DNA of 64,000 nucleotides from Bryobacterales bacterium (GTDB lineage: Bacteria; Acidobacteriota; Terriglobia; Bryobacterales; Bryobacteraceae): the NCBI GenBank assembly GCA_019261985.1, contig JAFAQY010000091.1:1-64000 (forward strand). Direction: 5' to 3'. How positions within the stretch are numbered: position 1 is the stretch's first letter; each line of letters opens with the position of its first letter. Both the position numbers and the translations under genes were made by a program. Positions 25,401 to 34,139 of the stretch are shown here, piece after piece. The notes under the pieces are model-generated. The model was not told the DNA's origin. It saw only the letters and a program-made list of their open reading frames with translations, and did not search any database.

Positions 25401-26342
25401 GTGAGTCTGCCCCTTTTCGATCAGACCCCCGCGTTCGACCGTGCCGGATTGGCACATAGCTTACAGGGGCTGGCCCGGCAAGGCGTCTGGATCGGAACCA
25501 GCTCATGGAAATATGAGGGTTGGCTCGACCAGATCTACACGCGTGACCGGTATCTACTTAGAGGACGCTTCTCCCCGCAGGCGTTTCAGGAAAACTGTCT
25601 CGCGGAATACGCCGAAACCTTTCCAATCGTGTGCGGGGACTTTTCCTTCTATCAATTCCCCACCCCGGAGTTCTGGCGGAAGCTGTTCGCCTCCGCGCCC
25701 CCGGCGCTGCGATTCGCGCTAAAAATCCCGGAAGAGGTCACGGCGGAAGAGTTCCCAAAGCACCCACGTTACGGACCGCGCGCCGGATCGAAAAACGATT
25801 CCTACATGAATGCCGAAGCGCTGCGTCTGCAATTCCTGCAGCCACTGGAGCCTTATGCGGCAAGGATCGCAACTTTAATATTCGAATTCGGCGCCCGAGG
25901 CGCGAGCACGCGGCGCTTTGTGTCACGGCTCGAAACGCTGCTCGGGCAATTACCCGATAGATTCCGGTATGCCGTTGAAGTCCGCAATAGACAGTATCTA
26001 CAACCCCGGTATTTCAAGTGTCTGGGTTCGCACCGTGCCGCGCATGTTTTGAATTCCTGGACACGCATGCCTCTTTTATCCGAGCAGATGACTTTGCCCG
26101 ATGTATTTCCCACGGATTTTACAGTGGTACGCGCATTATTGCGGCCGGGGCGGAATTATGCCGATGCAGTCGCACAATTTCAGCCATATAAGGAAGTCCG
26201 CGATGAAAACCCCGAGGTGCGCGATTCCTTGCGCGCGCTGATCAAACGCATGCGCGAGGAGCGCCGTGCCGCCTACATATTCGTCAACAACCGCCTGGAA
26301 GGGAATGCACCCGAAACCATTCGCGCGGTGGTCGAAGGATGA
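25401..26342 (+). CDS. DUF72 (YecE-like) protein
   Basis: 313 aa from a GTG at 25401. The DUF72 TIM-barrel-like fold shows in GVWIGTSSWKYEGWLDQIYTRD near residue 30, then FYQFPTPEFWRKLFASAPPALRFALKIPEEVT, YAVEVRNRQYL and the late AYIFVNNRLEGNAPETIRA. The family is widespread and uncharacterised. The usual length is about 240-300 aa. Its stop overlaps the hrpB start by four bases (ATGA), so the two are coupled. Confidence 0.87.
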   Translation: MSLPLFDQTPAFDRAGLAHSLQGLARQGVWIGTSSWKYEGWLDQIYTRDRYLLRGRFSPQAFQENCLAEYAETFPIVCGDFSFYQFPTPEFWRKLFASAPPALRFALKIPEEVTAEEFPKHPRYGPRAGSKNDSYMNAEALRLQFLQPLEPYAARIATLIFEFGARGASTRRFVSRLETLLGQLPDRFRYAVEVRNRQYLQPRYFKCLGSHRAAHVLNSWTRMPLLSEQMTLPDVFPTDFTVVRALLRPGRNYADAVAQFQPYKEVRDENPEVRDSLRALIKRMREERRAAYIFVNNRLEGNAPETIRAVVEG

Positions 26343-28606
26343 AACTGCCGGTCGACGAGCTGCTGCCGGCAATTACCGCTGCTCTCGCCCGCGGCCCGAA
26401 CCTCGTAATCGAAGCCCCGCCCGGGGCGGGAAAGACGACGCGAGTTCCACCCGCGCTCCTTTCGCATGTCCGGGGCGAAATTTTGGTTCTCGAACCAAGG
26501 CGCCTCGCCGCCCGTATGGCCGCCCGGCGCGTCGCCTCGGAGCTGGGGGAAAGCCTTGGCGAAACCGTCGGATATCAGGTCCGCTTTGAGGACATTGGCG
26601 GCCCGCGGACGCGTTTGCGGTTCGTAACCGAAGGTGTATTGACTCGCAGGTTTCTTTCCGATCCTTCGCTAGAGCGCGTGGGCGCGGTGATCCTGGACGA
26701 GTTTCACGAGCGGCATTTAGAAGGAGACCTGGCCCTTGCCCTCCTCCGCCGGGTGCAGGCCGAAGGCCGCCGCGACCTGAAGATCATCGCAATGTCGGCG
26801 ACCTTGGACGCCGCTCCGATTGCACGATTCCTTGGAGATTGTCCCGTGGGAGATTGTCCCGTGCTTCGGACAGAAGGCAAGCTGCACGCGCTTTCGATTG
26901 AGTACACGCCACACTCAGGCGCGGCACTAGAGGCGCAAGTCGCGGGCACCGTTGAGCGTTTAGTGAAGGCGGGTCTCACCGGAGATGTGCTGGTGTTTCT
27001 TCCAGGCGCGGCCGAGATCCGGCGGGCAGCGGACGCGCTTTCACGGCTTAAGGACCGTGCCGGACTGCTCGTGTTGCCGCTACACGGCGATCTCACCCCG
27101 GCCGAGCAGGATCTTGCGGTATCGCCCGCGGATCGCCCCAAGGTGATCCTATCCACCAACATCGCGGAAAGTTCGCTGACGATTGAAGGTGTCACGACGG
27201 TAATCGATAGCGGCCTCGCCCGTGTCGCCGCTGACTCGCCCTGGACTGGAATTCCAACCTTGCACGCTCAGCGAATTAGTCAAGCTTCGGCAACTCAGCG
27301 AGCGGGCCGCGCTGCCCGGACGATGCCCGGCCGCGTGATCCGGCTTTACACCGCGGAAGATTTCCATCGCAGACCCGCGGCCGATACGCCGGAGATCGCA
27401 CGCCGCGAGCTGTCGCAAACCGTGCTGATGCTGCGTGCGATGAGAATTCGCGATTTGCATTGGCTCGAGCCGCCGCCCGAAGCGGCCCTCGCCGCGGCGG
27501 AAGCCCTGCTCGACAAACTCGAGATCACGCCCGAAATGGCGGATCTTCCGCTGCCGCCGCGTCTCGCGAAATTGTTGCATGACGCCGTCCGTCTTGGCGT
27601 ACCCGAAAAAGGATGTGCGGTAGCGGCCGTCCTCAGTTCAGGCGAGCGTGGATCGTCCGATCTGTTGACGCTCGTCGAATCGCCGTGGCAGCCGCAAACG
27701 AAGCGGATATTCGATCAGCTTCGGCGCCGCTTCCGCGGCCGCGACGATCGGAAAGCAGGCGATACGGCGATTCTGCAAGCTGTACTGGCCGCCTTTCCGG
27801 ATCGCGTCGCGCGCCACCGGCGCGATGGCGACCTGCTGCTCTCCTCGGGCGGCTCCGCGCGGCTCCCGGTGAGATGGAAAAGCCGCAGCCATGAGTTCCT
27901 TATCGCCATTGATGTCGAGGAGCGGCGCGACCGGGGCCTGCCTCTGGTCCGCTTGGCCGCGCCGATCGAGCCTGAATGGCTGCTTGAAAAATCCACCGAG
28001 CGGACCGCCCTTGAATGGAACCGCGCGGCCGAACGTGTTGAGCAGGTGACCGCGCTGCTTTACGATCAGCTCGTGATTGAAGAGACACGCGCGCCCGCGC
28101 CGCCAGCTGGTGACACAGCCCGGTTGCTTGCCGCAAAAGCGCGCGAAGTAGATATCGGCCGCTTCCTGGATCGTGATGAACTTGAGCAAACGGAAGCCCG
28201 CGCCGCGTTCGCGGGCATTAATATCAATGTGAGTGCCGCGCTCGATGAGCTCTGCCAAGGCCGTACAAGCTTCGCCGAGCTTTCCTCCGCCGGATTGCTA
28301 ACCGCGCTCACACCACCCCGCCTGAACCAGCTCGCGCCCGAGCGCATCGCGCTTCCAGGCGGCCGCCAGGTAAAGGTTCACTACGAACGCGGCAAACCGC
28401 CGTGGATAGAATCCCGTTTGCAGGATTTCATGGGCATGCGTGAAACGCCGCGAATCGCGGGGGTACCGCTTGTCGTTCACCTGCTCGCGCCGAACCGCCG
28501 CCCGGTTCAGGTTACGACGGATTTGGCCGGCTTCTGGCAGCGCTTGTATCCGCAAGTCCGCCGGGAGCTATCGCGCCGCTATCCAAAGCATCATTGGCCG
28601 GAGTAG
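26339..28606 (+). CDS. hrpB: ATP-dependent helicase HrpB (DEAH-box type)
   Basis: 755 aa, somewhat shorter than enterobacterial HrpB. Walker A is APPGAGKTTRVP (GAGKT at 29-33), the DExH box is DEFHERHL (from residue 120), motif III is MSATLD, and motif V/VI is STNIAESSLTIEGVTTVIDSGL and QRAGRAAR. A helicase-associated domain and the HrpB-specific C-terminal domain follow (GGRQVKVHYERGKPPWIESRLQDFMG). The biological role in bacteria is not well defined. It contains a 15-bp in-frame tandem duplication at 26834-26863 (GDCPVGDCPV). Confidence 0.94.
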   Translation: MKLPVDELLPAITAALARGPNLVIEAPPGAGKTTRVPPALLSHVRGEILVLEPRRLAARMAARRVASELGESLGETVGYQVRFEDIGGPRTRLRFVTEGVLTRRFLSDPSLERVGAVILDEFHERHLEGDLALALLRRVQAEGRRDLKIIAMSATLDAAPIARFLGDCPVGDCPVLRTEGKLHALSIEYTPHSGAALEAQVAGTVERLVKAGLTGDVLVFLPGAAEIRRAADALSRLKDRAGLLVLPLHGDLTPAEQDLAVSPADRPKVILSTNIAESSLTIEGVTTVIDSGLARVAADSPWTGIPTLHAQRISQASATQRAGRAARTMPGRVIRLYTAEDFHRRPAADTPEIARRELSQTVLMLRAMRIRDLHWLEPPPEAALAAAEALLDKLEITPEMADLPLPPRLAKLLHDAVRLGVPEKGCAVAAVLSSGERGSSDLLTLVESPWQPQTKRIFDQLRRRFRGRDDRKAGDTAILQAVLAAFPDRVARHRRDGDLLLSSGGSARLPVRWKSRSHEFLIAIDVEERRDRGLPLVRLAAPIEPEWLLEKSTERTALEWNRAAERVEQVTALLYDQLVIEETRAPAPPAGDTARLLAAKAREVDIGRFLDRDELEQTEARAAFAGININVSAALDELCQGRTSFAELSSAGLLTALTPPRLNQLAPERIALPGGRQVKVHYERGKPPWIESRLQDFMGMRETPRIAGVPLVVHLLAPNRRPVQVTTDLAGFWQRLYPQVRRELSRRYPKHHWPE
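26834..26863 (+). repeat. 15-bp exact tandem duplication within hrpB
   Basis: GGAGATTGTCCCGTG occurs twice without a gap, adding five residues (GDCPV twice) in the loop after the MSATLD motif. The frame is preserved. It looks like a recent slippage duplication. Confidence 0.9.
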
Positions 28607-28622
28607 GGGTATTCTGCTTCGC

Positions 28623-28829
28623 TCACTTCGCTTTGGCGTCCTGCTCGGTGGCCCTTTCGCGCGTCCGCTTACGAGATAGAGCCCGGCGTTTCGGGTCTTT
28701 ATCCACAGAAGCGCGCTTACTCGGCGCACCGGCAGCCGACCGGCCCGGAGCCTCGCCTCCCAATACAACGCTGTACCGTTCTTCGAGCGCTAAAATCTCG
28801 TCGAAGGTCATTACATCAACAGGCGGCAT
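28623..28829 (-). CDS. Small hypothetical protein
   Basis: 68 aa. The start is supported by a strong ribosome site (AGGAGAGG about five bases before the ATG). An N-terminal VMTFDEILALEERYSVVLGGE is followed by a long basic, Lys/Arg-rich tail, so it may bind nucleic acid or be unstructured. It lies 19 bases downstream of the GNAT-like gene and could be the last gene of that cluster. No family recognised. Confidence 0.55.
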   Translation of the reverse strand: MPPVDVMTFDEILALEERYSVVLGGEAPGRSAAGAPSKRASVDKDPKRRALSRKRTRERATEQDAKAK

Positions 28830-28848
28830 AAACCTCTCCTACTTGCGA

Positions 28849-29505
28849 TTATACGTTCTTTGGCGCAGCGGCAGCAGCTTGCCATTTTGCTTCCAGAGTT
28901 TGTTTCAGGTGAAGATACGCTGCCCGTGGGACGATCATTAGGTCTTCCGTATCCTTGTGCCAGTTTACGAATTTGTCGTAAAAGCTCTTAGAGTTCTGCG
29001 TGCACTCTCCCCAGATCGCCGCCGCTTCAATCTGATCTGCGGCAAAACAGATGTGATGAAGGAAGGCTACTCCCACTCCGGAAGCCGTTTTATCGATCAG
29101 GTCTGGGCGCGCGGTTACCACATCAAGAGCAATGCTATTGCACCACGTCCGCCGGTAATTGCATAACCCGATGATTCTCCGGTTCGAGGAGGCTCTGGCT
29201 ACAGCCAAAACGCTCACTTCTACACGCGGATTATCGATCACCATCTCCTTTAACCGGTGCACGGAAAGCGCGGTTTCCCCGAAACTATGAGCCTGATCCC
29301 AAAGTCTCGTTGCATGTCCAGCCAGCCACAGCGAGTCGCGCTGCGACGGACTCGGACTCTCAATCGATTTATCCCAGCGCTTGATTTCCGCGCGCAAATG
29401 ATTCAACTGCGCTTTATTCCCGGCATAAAGTATCTGGATTTGGCCTCTGCTTACAGGTATCGATGTGCCCTGCGGAATACAACTGCTCCAGGGTGTATTG
29501 GCCAT
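28849..29505 (-). CDS. Probable GNAT-fold protein
   Basis: 218 aa. The second half has the strand-helix order of GNAT acyltransferases: VEVSVLAVARASSNRRIIGLCNYR, SIALDVVTARPDL, GVGVAFLHHICFAADQ (a loose acyl-CoA loop) and IWGECTQNSKSFYDKF. The canonical RxxGxG/A loop is weak, so this is a fold guess. The first 70 residues have no recognised domain. The start codon overlaps the stop of the hydrolase gene by one base, so they are coupled. Confidence 0.6.
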   Translation of the reverse strand: MANTPWSSCIPQGTSIPVSRGQIQILYAGNKAQLNHLRAEIKRWDKSIESPSPSQRDSLWLAGHATRLWDQAHSFGETALSVHRLKEMVIDNPRVEVSVLAVARASSNRRIIGLCNYRRTWCNSIALDVVTARPDLIDKTASGVGVAFLHHICFAADQIEAAAIWGECTQNSKSFYDKFVNWHKDTEDLMIVPRAAYLHLKQTLEAKWQAAAAAPKNV

Positions 29506-31001
29506 CAGTTCCAGTCCCGCGTTTCGAGGTGAACTTTCGCGGTCGGGCCAAGAGCGGCATACGCCCGCTCCGGCACAGGGACGTCCGCATCCGCGCGGCT
29601 GCCGCCATCCAGCAGGATAAGCGGCATAGGAGTGTCGGGGCTACGATTCAACGATGCCCACGAATATTTGGCAGCGTATGTCAAATCCGCTCCCAGGGGC
29701 TGCCGTTCGATCTCCACGATCAAATAATCCGACCACAACGGCAGGCGCGCCATGTGACCGGCGACTACAGGATAGCCGTTTACATACTCGTGCTCGTGCA
29801 CCGCGATGTATATGCTAAAAACCTCGCGGTGCCCGGGCATCTTTCCGTCCAGCAGGAAATTCGTAAATAAAGGCAGTACCCGATGCATTCCAACGTTCTG
29901 GCGGTTTAAAGTAATCGGGCAAAAATGGTTCAGCGTGCGCTGATGCAACAGCATCGGCAAGCTCTTGATGCCGATCTCGACTTCAAAGTGATATGCCTTG
30001 TCGCGTCCACCGTGTGTTAGGGGGTCGAACGGAAGGTTGAAATCCGTTAAAGTAGCTTTGGCCTGCACATCGCCGAAAAGAAACCGCCGCAAATTCTGAT
30101 AGCCCTCCTCCGAATTCACCATTCCAAAGCGACCGCTATGGCAGCGGTGAATAAAAGCTTGATGCGCTCCGTATAGGTATGCGTTCTCGATTTGCACAAG
30201 TCCATCGCTTTGCGGGCCTACCGAAAAACGCGACAAACCGTAAGCTACTTCATAATCGCGGGCGTTTGTGCCCACAATGCACAGCGTTCTTTCATTCGGG
30301 AACGCATTGGCGGAGCGTGGATCGAACCTCGCGGGCGGAGAGGCCGTGGCCCGGGTTCCAGGCGTCAGGAATTCATACATCCGCTGACGCCCGAAATTGT
30401 CTGAATCCGCAATTCCCAGCCAGTCGCGTGCTCGCTCCAGAACGCCGTGGCCGACCTCGAACTCGATGCCGCCATGCGGCGTTCCGAACGTCACGAATTT
30501 ATCGATAAGCTGGCTACTTTGGCCGCCGTTGTCCGGAATTATTTTTTCGGTTAAGCACCGGCACACCAAACCACCCATCGAGTGCGCAACCAAGTACACA
30601 CGGTCGCAGCCGGTCTCGGTCTGAACGTGAAGAATAAACTCGTACAGACTCTTTGCCGCCTCTTCGATCGTGAGCCGCCGTCCGCGCGGCCGGCCGTCTT
30701 CGAACGTGCGTGAGGTTTCGTCATAGAAGCGAAAAATCCAGACTGTACGCTGCGATTCGGTAACTCCTTCGGCCGTTTGACGGCTGCCTAGAAATGCATC
30801 GCTGTATCCGTAGTCCGTCACCAGACGCAAAATCGGACTCTCGAAAGCGAAAAACGTCGCATGGCCATCTTGATTTATCCGGTAGTGAGTTGCGCCTTGA
30901 TTGAAGCCGTAGAACGGATCGTCTACCGTATCCTCGACTTCAGATTGCGTCATCGCGTAGCCGCGGACATAGACGATCGGGCGGAAGCTGTCGGAAGGCA
31001 T
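29505..31001 (-). CDS. Alpha/beta-hydrolase (lipase/PGAP1-like) with C-terminal beta domain
   Basis: 498 aa with no signal peptide. It opens PIVYVRGYAMT, has the nucleophile elbow VYLVAHSMGGLVCRCL near residue 155, FVTFGTPHGGIEFEVG after it, and a plausible late His in GAHQAFIHRCHSGRFG. This is the layout of cytoplasmic lipases/esterases of the PGAP1-like group. The last 160 residues are strand-rich and unassigned. It leads a three-gene minus-strand group with the GNAT-like protein and the small basic protein. The substrate is unknown. Confidence 0.78.
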   Translation of the reverse strand: MPSDSFRPIVYVRGYAMTQSEVEDTVDDPFYGFNQGATHYRINQDGHATFFAFESPILRLVTDYGYSDAFLGSRQTAEGVTESQRTVWIFRFYDETSRTFEDGRPRGRRLTIEEAAKSLYEFILHVQTETGCDRVYLVAHSMGGLVCRCLTEKIIPDNGGQSSQLIDKFVTFGTPHGGIEFEVGHGVLERARDWLGIADSDNFGRQRMYEFLTPGTRATASPPARFDPRSANAFPNERTLCIVGTNARDYEVAYGLSRFSVGPQSDGLVQIENAYLYGAHQAFIHRCHSGRFGMVNSEEGYQNLRRFLFGDVQAKATLTDFNLPFDPLTHGGRDKAYHFEVEIGIKSLPMLLHQRTLNHFCPITLNRQNVGMHRVLPLFTNFLLDGKMPGHREVFSIYIAVHEHEYVNGYPVVAGHMARLPLWSDYLIVEIERQPLGADLTYAAKYSWASLNRSPDTPMPLILLDGGSRADADVPVPERAYAALGPTAKVHLETRDWN

Positions 31002-31059
31002 AGGGCTGATTGTATACTCGACGGCGTATCGCGGTGTGAGTTCAATTATCCGAAAGTTG

Positions 31060-31205
31060 GCTTGCGCTCAAAAGGACTCGTCAAATATCGCCGAGATCGG
31101 ATTTCACTTACTGATTTAGGCCGCGCTGCCCTTGACCGCCTTTCCCGGACCAGAGCGCAAATTACTTACTGTGCTTTTGCAGCGCTACCCAGCGTGTATG
31201 TGTAG
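31060..31205 (+). pseudogene. Possible winged-helix regulator C-terminal remnant
   Basis: The frame ending at the TAG at 31203-31205 contains GLVKYRRDRISLTDLGRAALDRLSRT, similar to the wing and C-terminus of Crp/Fnr- or MarR-type regulators (GL-x-Y-x-RG-x-I-x-L-x-D). No DNA-recognition helix or effector domain is found upstream in any frame. It may be a decayed gene tail or chance resemblance. Confidence 0.28.
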
Positions 31206-31243
31206 ATTGTGAGAATCCTGCCAAATTCATCGAGCGTTCCGAG

Positions 31244-31429
31244 ATGTCCGGCAAAGAGAAATACGAACAAGGAGTGGAAAAGATGGTTGACGATAAGCGC
31301 GCCCAGGCCAACGCCGAGGCAGCAAGCGCCAAGCAGATCGCGGACAGCTTGGTTTGGCTTATTCAGGGGTTCGTCTACCGCGGTTGTTGTCCTCACGGTA
31401 GCTTGCGCCAGCCATTGCAAAGGAAATGA
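31244..31429 (+). CDS. Doubtful small ORF
   Basis: 61 aa, MSGKEKYEQGVEKMVDD followed by an Ala/Lys-rich helix and a short hydrophobic part. The first 40 codons use C/G-ending codons as neighbours do, but the ribosome site is weak and an antisense frame of similar length overlaps it. No family. Listed only because it is the better of two competing frames. Confidence 0.22.
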   Translation: MSGKEKYEQGVEKMVDDKRAQANAEAASAKQIADSLVWLIQGFVYRGCCPHGSLRQPLQRK

Positions 31430-31486
31430 CCGCCACGAGCAGCGTGTTCTCTGAGAATTCCGTACGTTTCTCGCAGTAACGCCAAT

Positions 31487-32083
31487 CTATATTTCCAACA
31501 AATAACCCTTTTTGCCGACGTTCATTGCCCGCGTCTTCCCAATCTGCACGACCGTCCCTTCGGCCTCGTGAATGTGCCCGCAAAAGAAGTACCGCGGCTG
31601 CACCCGTTCGATGAATTCAGCGATAGAGCGGCTGCCGGCATGCAGGCCGTCATGGATGCGATCGAGCGCGGTGTTAAGAGGCGGGCTATGGCAGATCATC
31701 ACCAGCGGGCTAAAGTCGTCGAATGTGCCTAACCGCGCGGCCAACTCCTCTTCGGTGTACTCTCCCGGAGTATCGAATGGCGTCGGACTCGAATGCCCGA
31801 GCCCGCCCCAATGCACGCCTCCCGCTTCGAACCGCTGGCCGTGAAAATTCGTAAATCCGAACTTCCGGCACAACGCGGCGATATCGGCCTCCGATTCGTG
31901 ATTCCCAGGCAGCACATAAACCTTATCCGCGCGATGCTCCATGGCTTTGCCCATCGCATCCAGCCCGCGTCCCCAATTGACCAAATCGCCGGCGGCGAAA
32001 TAGTAATCCGCGTCAACGCGCATCAGGTTCTCAAGCGCGCGAACGTCGTTGTGTAGATCGGAGAAGATCAGCGCGCGAGTCAT
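31487..32083 (-). CDS. Calcineurin-like metallophosphoesterase
   Basis: 198 aa. All metal-binding motifs are present in order: FSDLHND at the start, AAGDLVNWG, LPGNHESE, MICHSPPLN and FCGHIHEAEG. This is the compact YfcE/MJ0936-like class with two metal ions that hydrolyses phosphoesters. The physiological substrate is unknown. The start overlaps the S41 protease stop by four bases. Confidence 0.88.
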   Translation of the reverse strand: MTRALIFSDLHNDVRALENLMRVDADYYFAAGDLVNWGRGLDAMGKAMEHRADKVYVLPGNHESEADIAALCRKFGFTNFHGQRFEAGGVHWGGLGHSSPTPFDTPGEYTEEELAARLGTFDDFSPLVMICHSPPLNTALDRIHDGLHAGSRSIAEFIERVQPRYFFCGHIHEAEGTVVQIGKTRAMNVGKKGYLLEI

Positions 32084-33555
32084 CTACTTGCGGCCGTCGT
32101 CAGCCTGGCGAGCCCGCGCTGCACCACCGGGTCGCGGGCCATTTCGATTTCGTCGCCCTTGGCCACGCCGAATTTGAGCGTCGCGATCTCCTGCTTCAGC
32201 CGGCTCTGAATCCATGGCCGCTCGCTCGACCACTCCGCCGGGGAGGGTTGGATCGAGTGCGCCGAACAGTACACCTTAAAGTCATCCAGCACGGCTGCGG
32301 TCACGTCGAAATTTTCGGGGATTTCATGGTCGCGTATATACTCGCCGGAGAAGGAAGTCAGCACGCCGGAAGCGTCTAAAACCGCTCGCAACCGCGTTTG
32401 CGCCTCCGGAAAAACTACTTCGTCGGGTTGAATGCCGCCGCCGCCATTCACTATACGGCCGGAATCGGTCTTGTACGGACCCTTATCCACCACGGTGGCC
32501 GCGCCAAGCTGCCCTTCTCCTAGCGGCTTCTGGATGGATCGTCCGCTGGGCGTGTAATAAAACGCCGTGGTCAATGCCAGGCCGCTGTTGCCGCTCAAAG
32601 TGAATACCTGCTGCACAAGGCCCTTGCCGTAAGTCGGCTCGCCGAAAACCAGCGCGCGGTCATGATCCTGCAACGCGCCGGATAATATTTCGGACGCGCT
32701 CGCCGTTCGGGCGTTCACCAGGACCACAAGTGGAAATTCATAGCCCTTGTCGAGTTTGGGCACGCGGACCACTTGATCTTCGGCGGTCCGGCCGCGCGCG
32801 GAGAAGACCACCTGATCGGGTTTCAGAAACAGCGCTGCGACCTCCAACGCGGCTTGCACCGACCCGCCCGGATTATTGCGCAGATCCAAAATCATGCCTT
32901 TGAGATTCGCGCCGCCGAGTTTTTCGATCGTGTCCCGCACCAGTTTTCCGGTGGGATCCTCAAATCCGGTGATGCGCAGATAGCCCACATCGGGAGCAAC
33001 ATGGAAAGCGCGGTCGACACTTGGAGTATTCACCAAATCGGGCGACATATCGATGCGCATCAGCATCCCGCCCGGGCGCACGACATCCAACGTCACATCA
33101 TGCTGCCGGGCTTCGGAAAGAAGCTGGATGAGCTGCTCAAATTCGAGCCGGGCCAGCGCGATGTTATTAATGCCGACAATTTCGTCACCAGCCGAAAGTC
33201 CCGCCTTCGCGGACGGCGTCCCCGGCAGCGCCTGAAGCACAATGACCCGGCCCGGGAGCACGCTGACGATGCTGCCGAAACCCTTCTGCTCGCTGCGCTC
33301 CATCTGTTGAAGCTGTTGAAACTGACCCGGGTCGAAGAAGCTCGAATGCGGATCGAGCGTCCGGAGCATTCCAGGGATCGCGCCCTGATAGAACGCCATG
33401 TCGGGTTCCACCGGGTCCGCAGCTTCGCCGATCACGACGTTAAACACATCGATCAGCTTTTTGACTTCCGGAAGCAGCTTCTGCGCAGGGTCCGGGTCCG
33501 CTCCGGAAAGGGCAGCGCAAGCAAACAACAATGGCAGCAGTCGGCGGGTAAGCAC
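32080..33555 (-). CDS. S41-family carboxy-terminal processing protease (CtpA-like)
   Basis: 491 aa with a signal peptide (LTRRLLPLLFACAALSGA). A PDZ domain covers about residues 85-175 (GSIVSVLPGRVIVLQALPGTPSAKAGLSAGDEIVGINN), followed by the S41 catalytic domain with GMILDLRNNPGGSVQAALEVA, the serine motif TASASE (284-289) and Lys311 in EPTYGKGLVQQ. It is expected to cleave periplasmic proteins at their C-termini. It is upstream of, and overlaps, the phosphoesterase gene. Confidence 0.93.
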   Translation of the reverse strand: MLTRRLLPLLFACAALSGADPDPAQKLLPEVKKLIDVFNVVIGEAADPVEPDMAFYQGAIPGMLRTLDPHSSFFDPGQFQQLQQMERSEQKGFGSIVSVLPGRVIVLQALPGTPSAKAGLSAGDEIVGINNIALARLEFEQLIQLLSEARQHDVTLDVVRPGGMLMRIDMSPDLVNTPSVDRAFHVAPDVGYLRITGFEDPTGKLVRDTIEKLGGANLKGMILDLRNNPGGSVQAALEVAALFLKPDQVVFSARGRTAEDQVVRVPKLDKGYEFPLVVLVNARTASASEILSGALQDHDRALVFGEPTYGKGLVQQVFTLSGNSGLALTTAFYYTPSGRSIQKPLGEGQLGAATVVDKGPYKTDSGRIVNGGGGIQPDEVVFPEAQTRLRAVLDASGVLTSFSGEYIRDHEIPENFDVTAAVLDDFKVYCSAHSIQPSPAEWSSERPWIQSRLKQEIATLKFGVAKGDEIEMARDPVVQRGLARLTTAASR

Positions 33556-33615
33556 GAAAAAACCTAAAATCCTAGGGTAGCGGAAAGCTCTGTCTGTCCG
33601 CGAAAGGATGTGCGC

Positions 33616-33687
33616 TGTGGGCCAAGCTTTAGCCGAGCTTTAGCCAGCTTTAGCCTGCGGCGGGCTTCAGCCCGCCTGAGCGGTTAC
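33616..33687 (+). repeat. Double-hairpin intergenic repeat, copy D (expanded first hairpin)
   Basis: The first hairpin is replaced by three tandem copies of an AGCTTTAGCC unit (33624-33653). The second hairpin is intact and perfect, GGCGGGCT-TC-AGCCCGCC (33659-33676), followed by the right flank ending CGGTTAC (33681-33687) shared with copies C and G. The triplication suggests slippage in this element. Confidence 0.8.
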
Positions 33688-34095
33688 AGCAACTAGGCGG
33701 CCGGCGAACGTGGCTAGCGAGACGTTCAAAGCCACAGCGCCGTAGCCGTACTACCGGCCGGCGCGCAAGCAGCGCCGCGCGGCGGCGGCGCGGAGCTCGC
33801 CGCCAACTCCGCGATCATCTCGGCAAAGGCGGTCGCAATGCGCGCGAGCCCGAACCCAGTTCACGTCGGCCACAGTACCGGAACCTTCAAGAACCCAACC
33901 TGTTGCATCGCAAAGCGGCACGCGACCCCGCCACCGCGTGGTAACCCGATGAGAGTGAGATGAATCAATTATCCACCCCACTGGCTTCGTTTATTCGACT
34001 TGGCGCCACACTGGGTTCGTTTTTCCGAGCCGGGGGTTGCAGGGACAACCAAGCGCCTATAACTGCAAATTATGTCCAAACCAACTATTATTGAT
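33688..34095. other. Intergenic spacer upstream of leuB with a 30-bp repeat
   Basis: No supported gene. A 230-base open frame on the minus strand (33751-33981) has no family match. At 33979-34028 two copies of a 30-bp unit beginning CACTGG(C/G)TTCGTTT lie head to tail. The short plus-strand frame through them, from the ATG at 33960, reads LASFIRLGATLGSFFRAG, a pattern I associate with repeated non-coding sequence in related genomes, not with a protein family. Confidence 0.45.
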
Positions 34096-34125
34096 TTGCC
34101 AAATCCACGCCCCTAGCAGGATAAT
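34096..34125 (+). promoter_or_regulatory. Candidate leuBCD promoter
   Basis: TTGCCA (34096-34101) and GATAAT (34120-34125) are 18 bases apart, each one mismatch from the sigma-70 consensus. The ATG of leuB is at 34140, so transcription from here would give a leader of about 8 bases, close to leaderless. No attenuator or T-box could fit downstream of this promoter. A weaker upstream TATAAC (about 34061) is an alternative. Confidence 0.42.
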
Positions 34126-34139
34126 AATAATTCGCTCGA

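Larger units (their letters stand above)
31002..31486. other. Low-coding spacer with a possible regulator remnant
   Basis: 485 bases without a convincing gene. The plus-strand stretch at 31066-31150 encodes KGLVKYRRDRISLTDLGRAALDRL, which resembles the wing of a winged-helix regulator (see pseudogene entry). Two overlapping antisense frames, 31166-31420 (minus, one hydrophobic segment) and 31244-31429 (plus, 61 aa, helical and charged), compete; neither has a strong ribosome site or a family match. Confidence 0.45.

Noticed and set aside
25189-25404. 71-aa ORF in the AT-rich spacer
   Set aside because: No ribosome site, no family, and it runs into the DUF72 start in a different frame. Kept as spacer.
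31166-31420. 84-aa minus-strand ORF with one hydrophobic segment
   Set aside because: Competes with an antisense frame of similar length; hydrophobic part may be chance and there is no ribosome site.
33751-33981. 76-aa minus-strand ORF upstream of leuB
   Set aside because: No homology recognised, poor start context, and located in a repeat-rich spacer.
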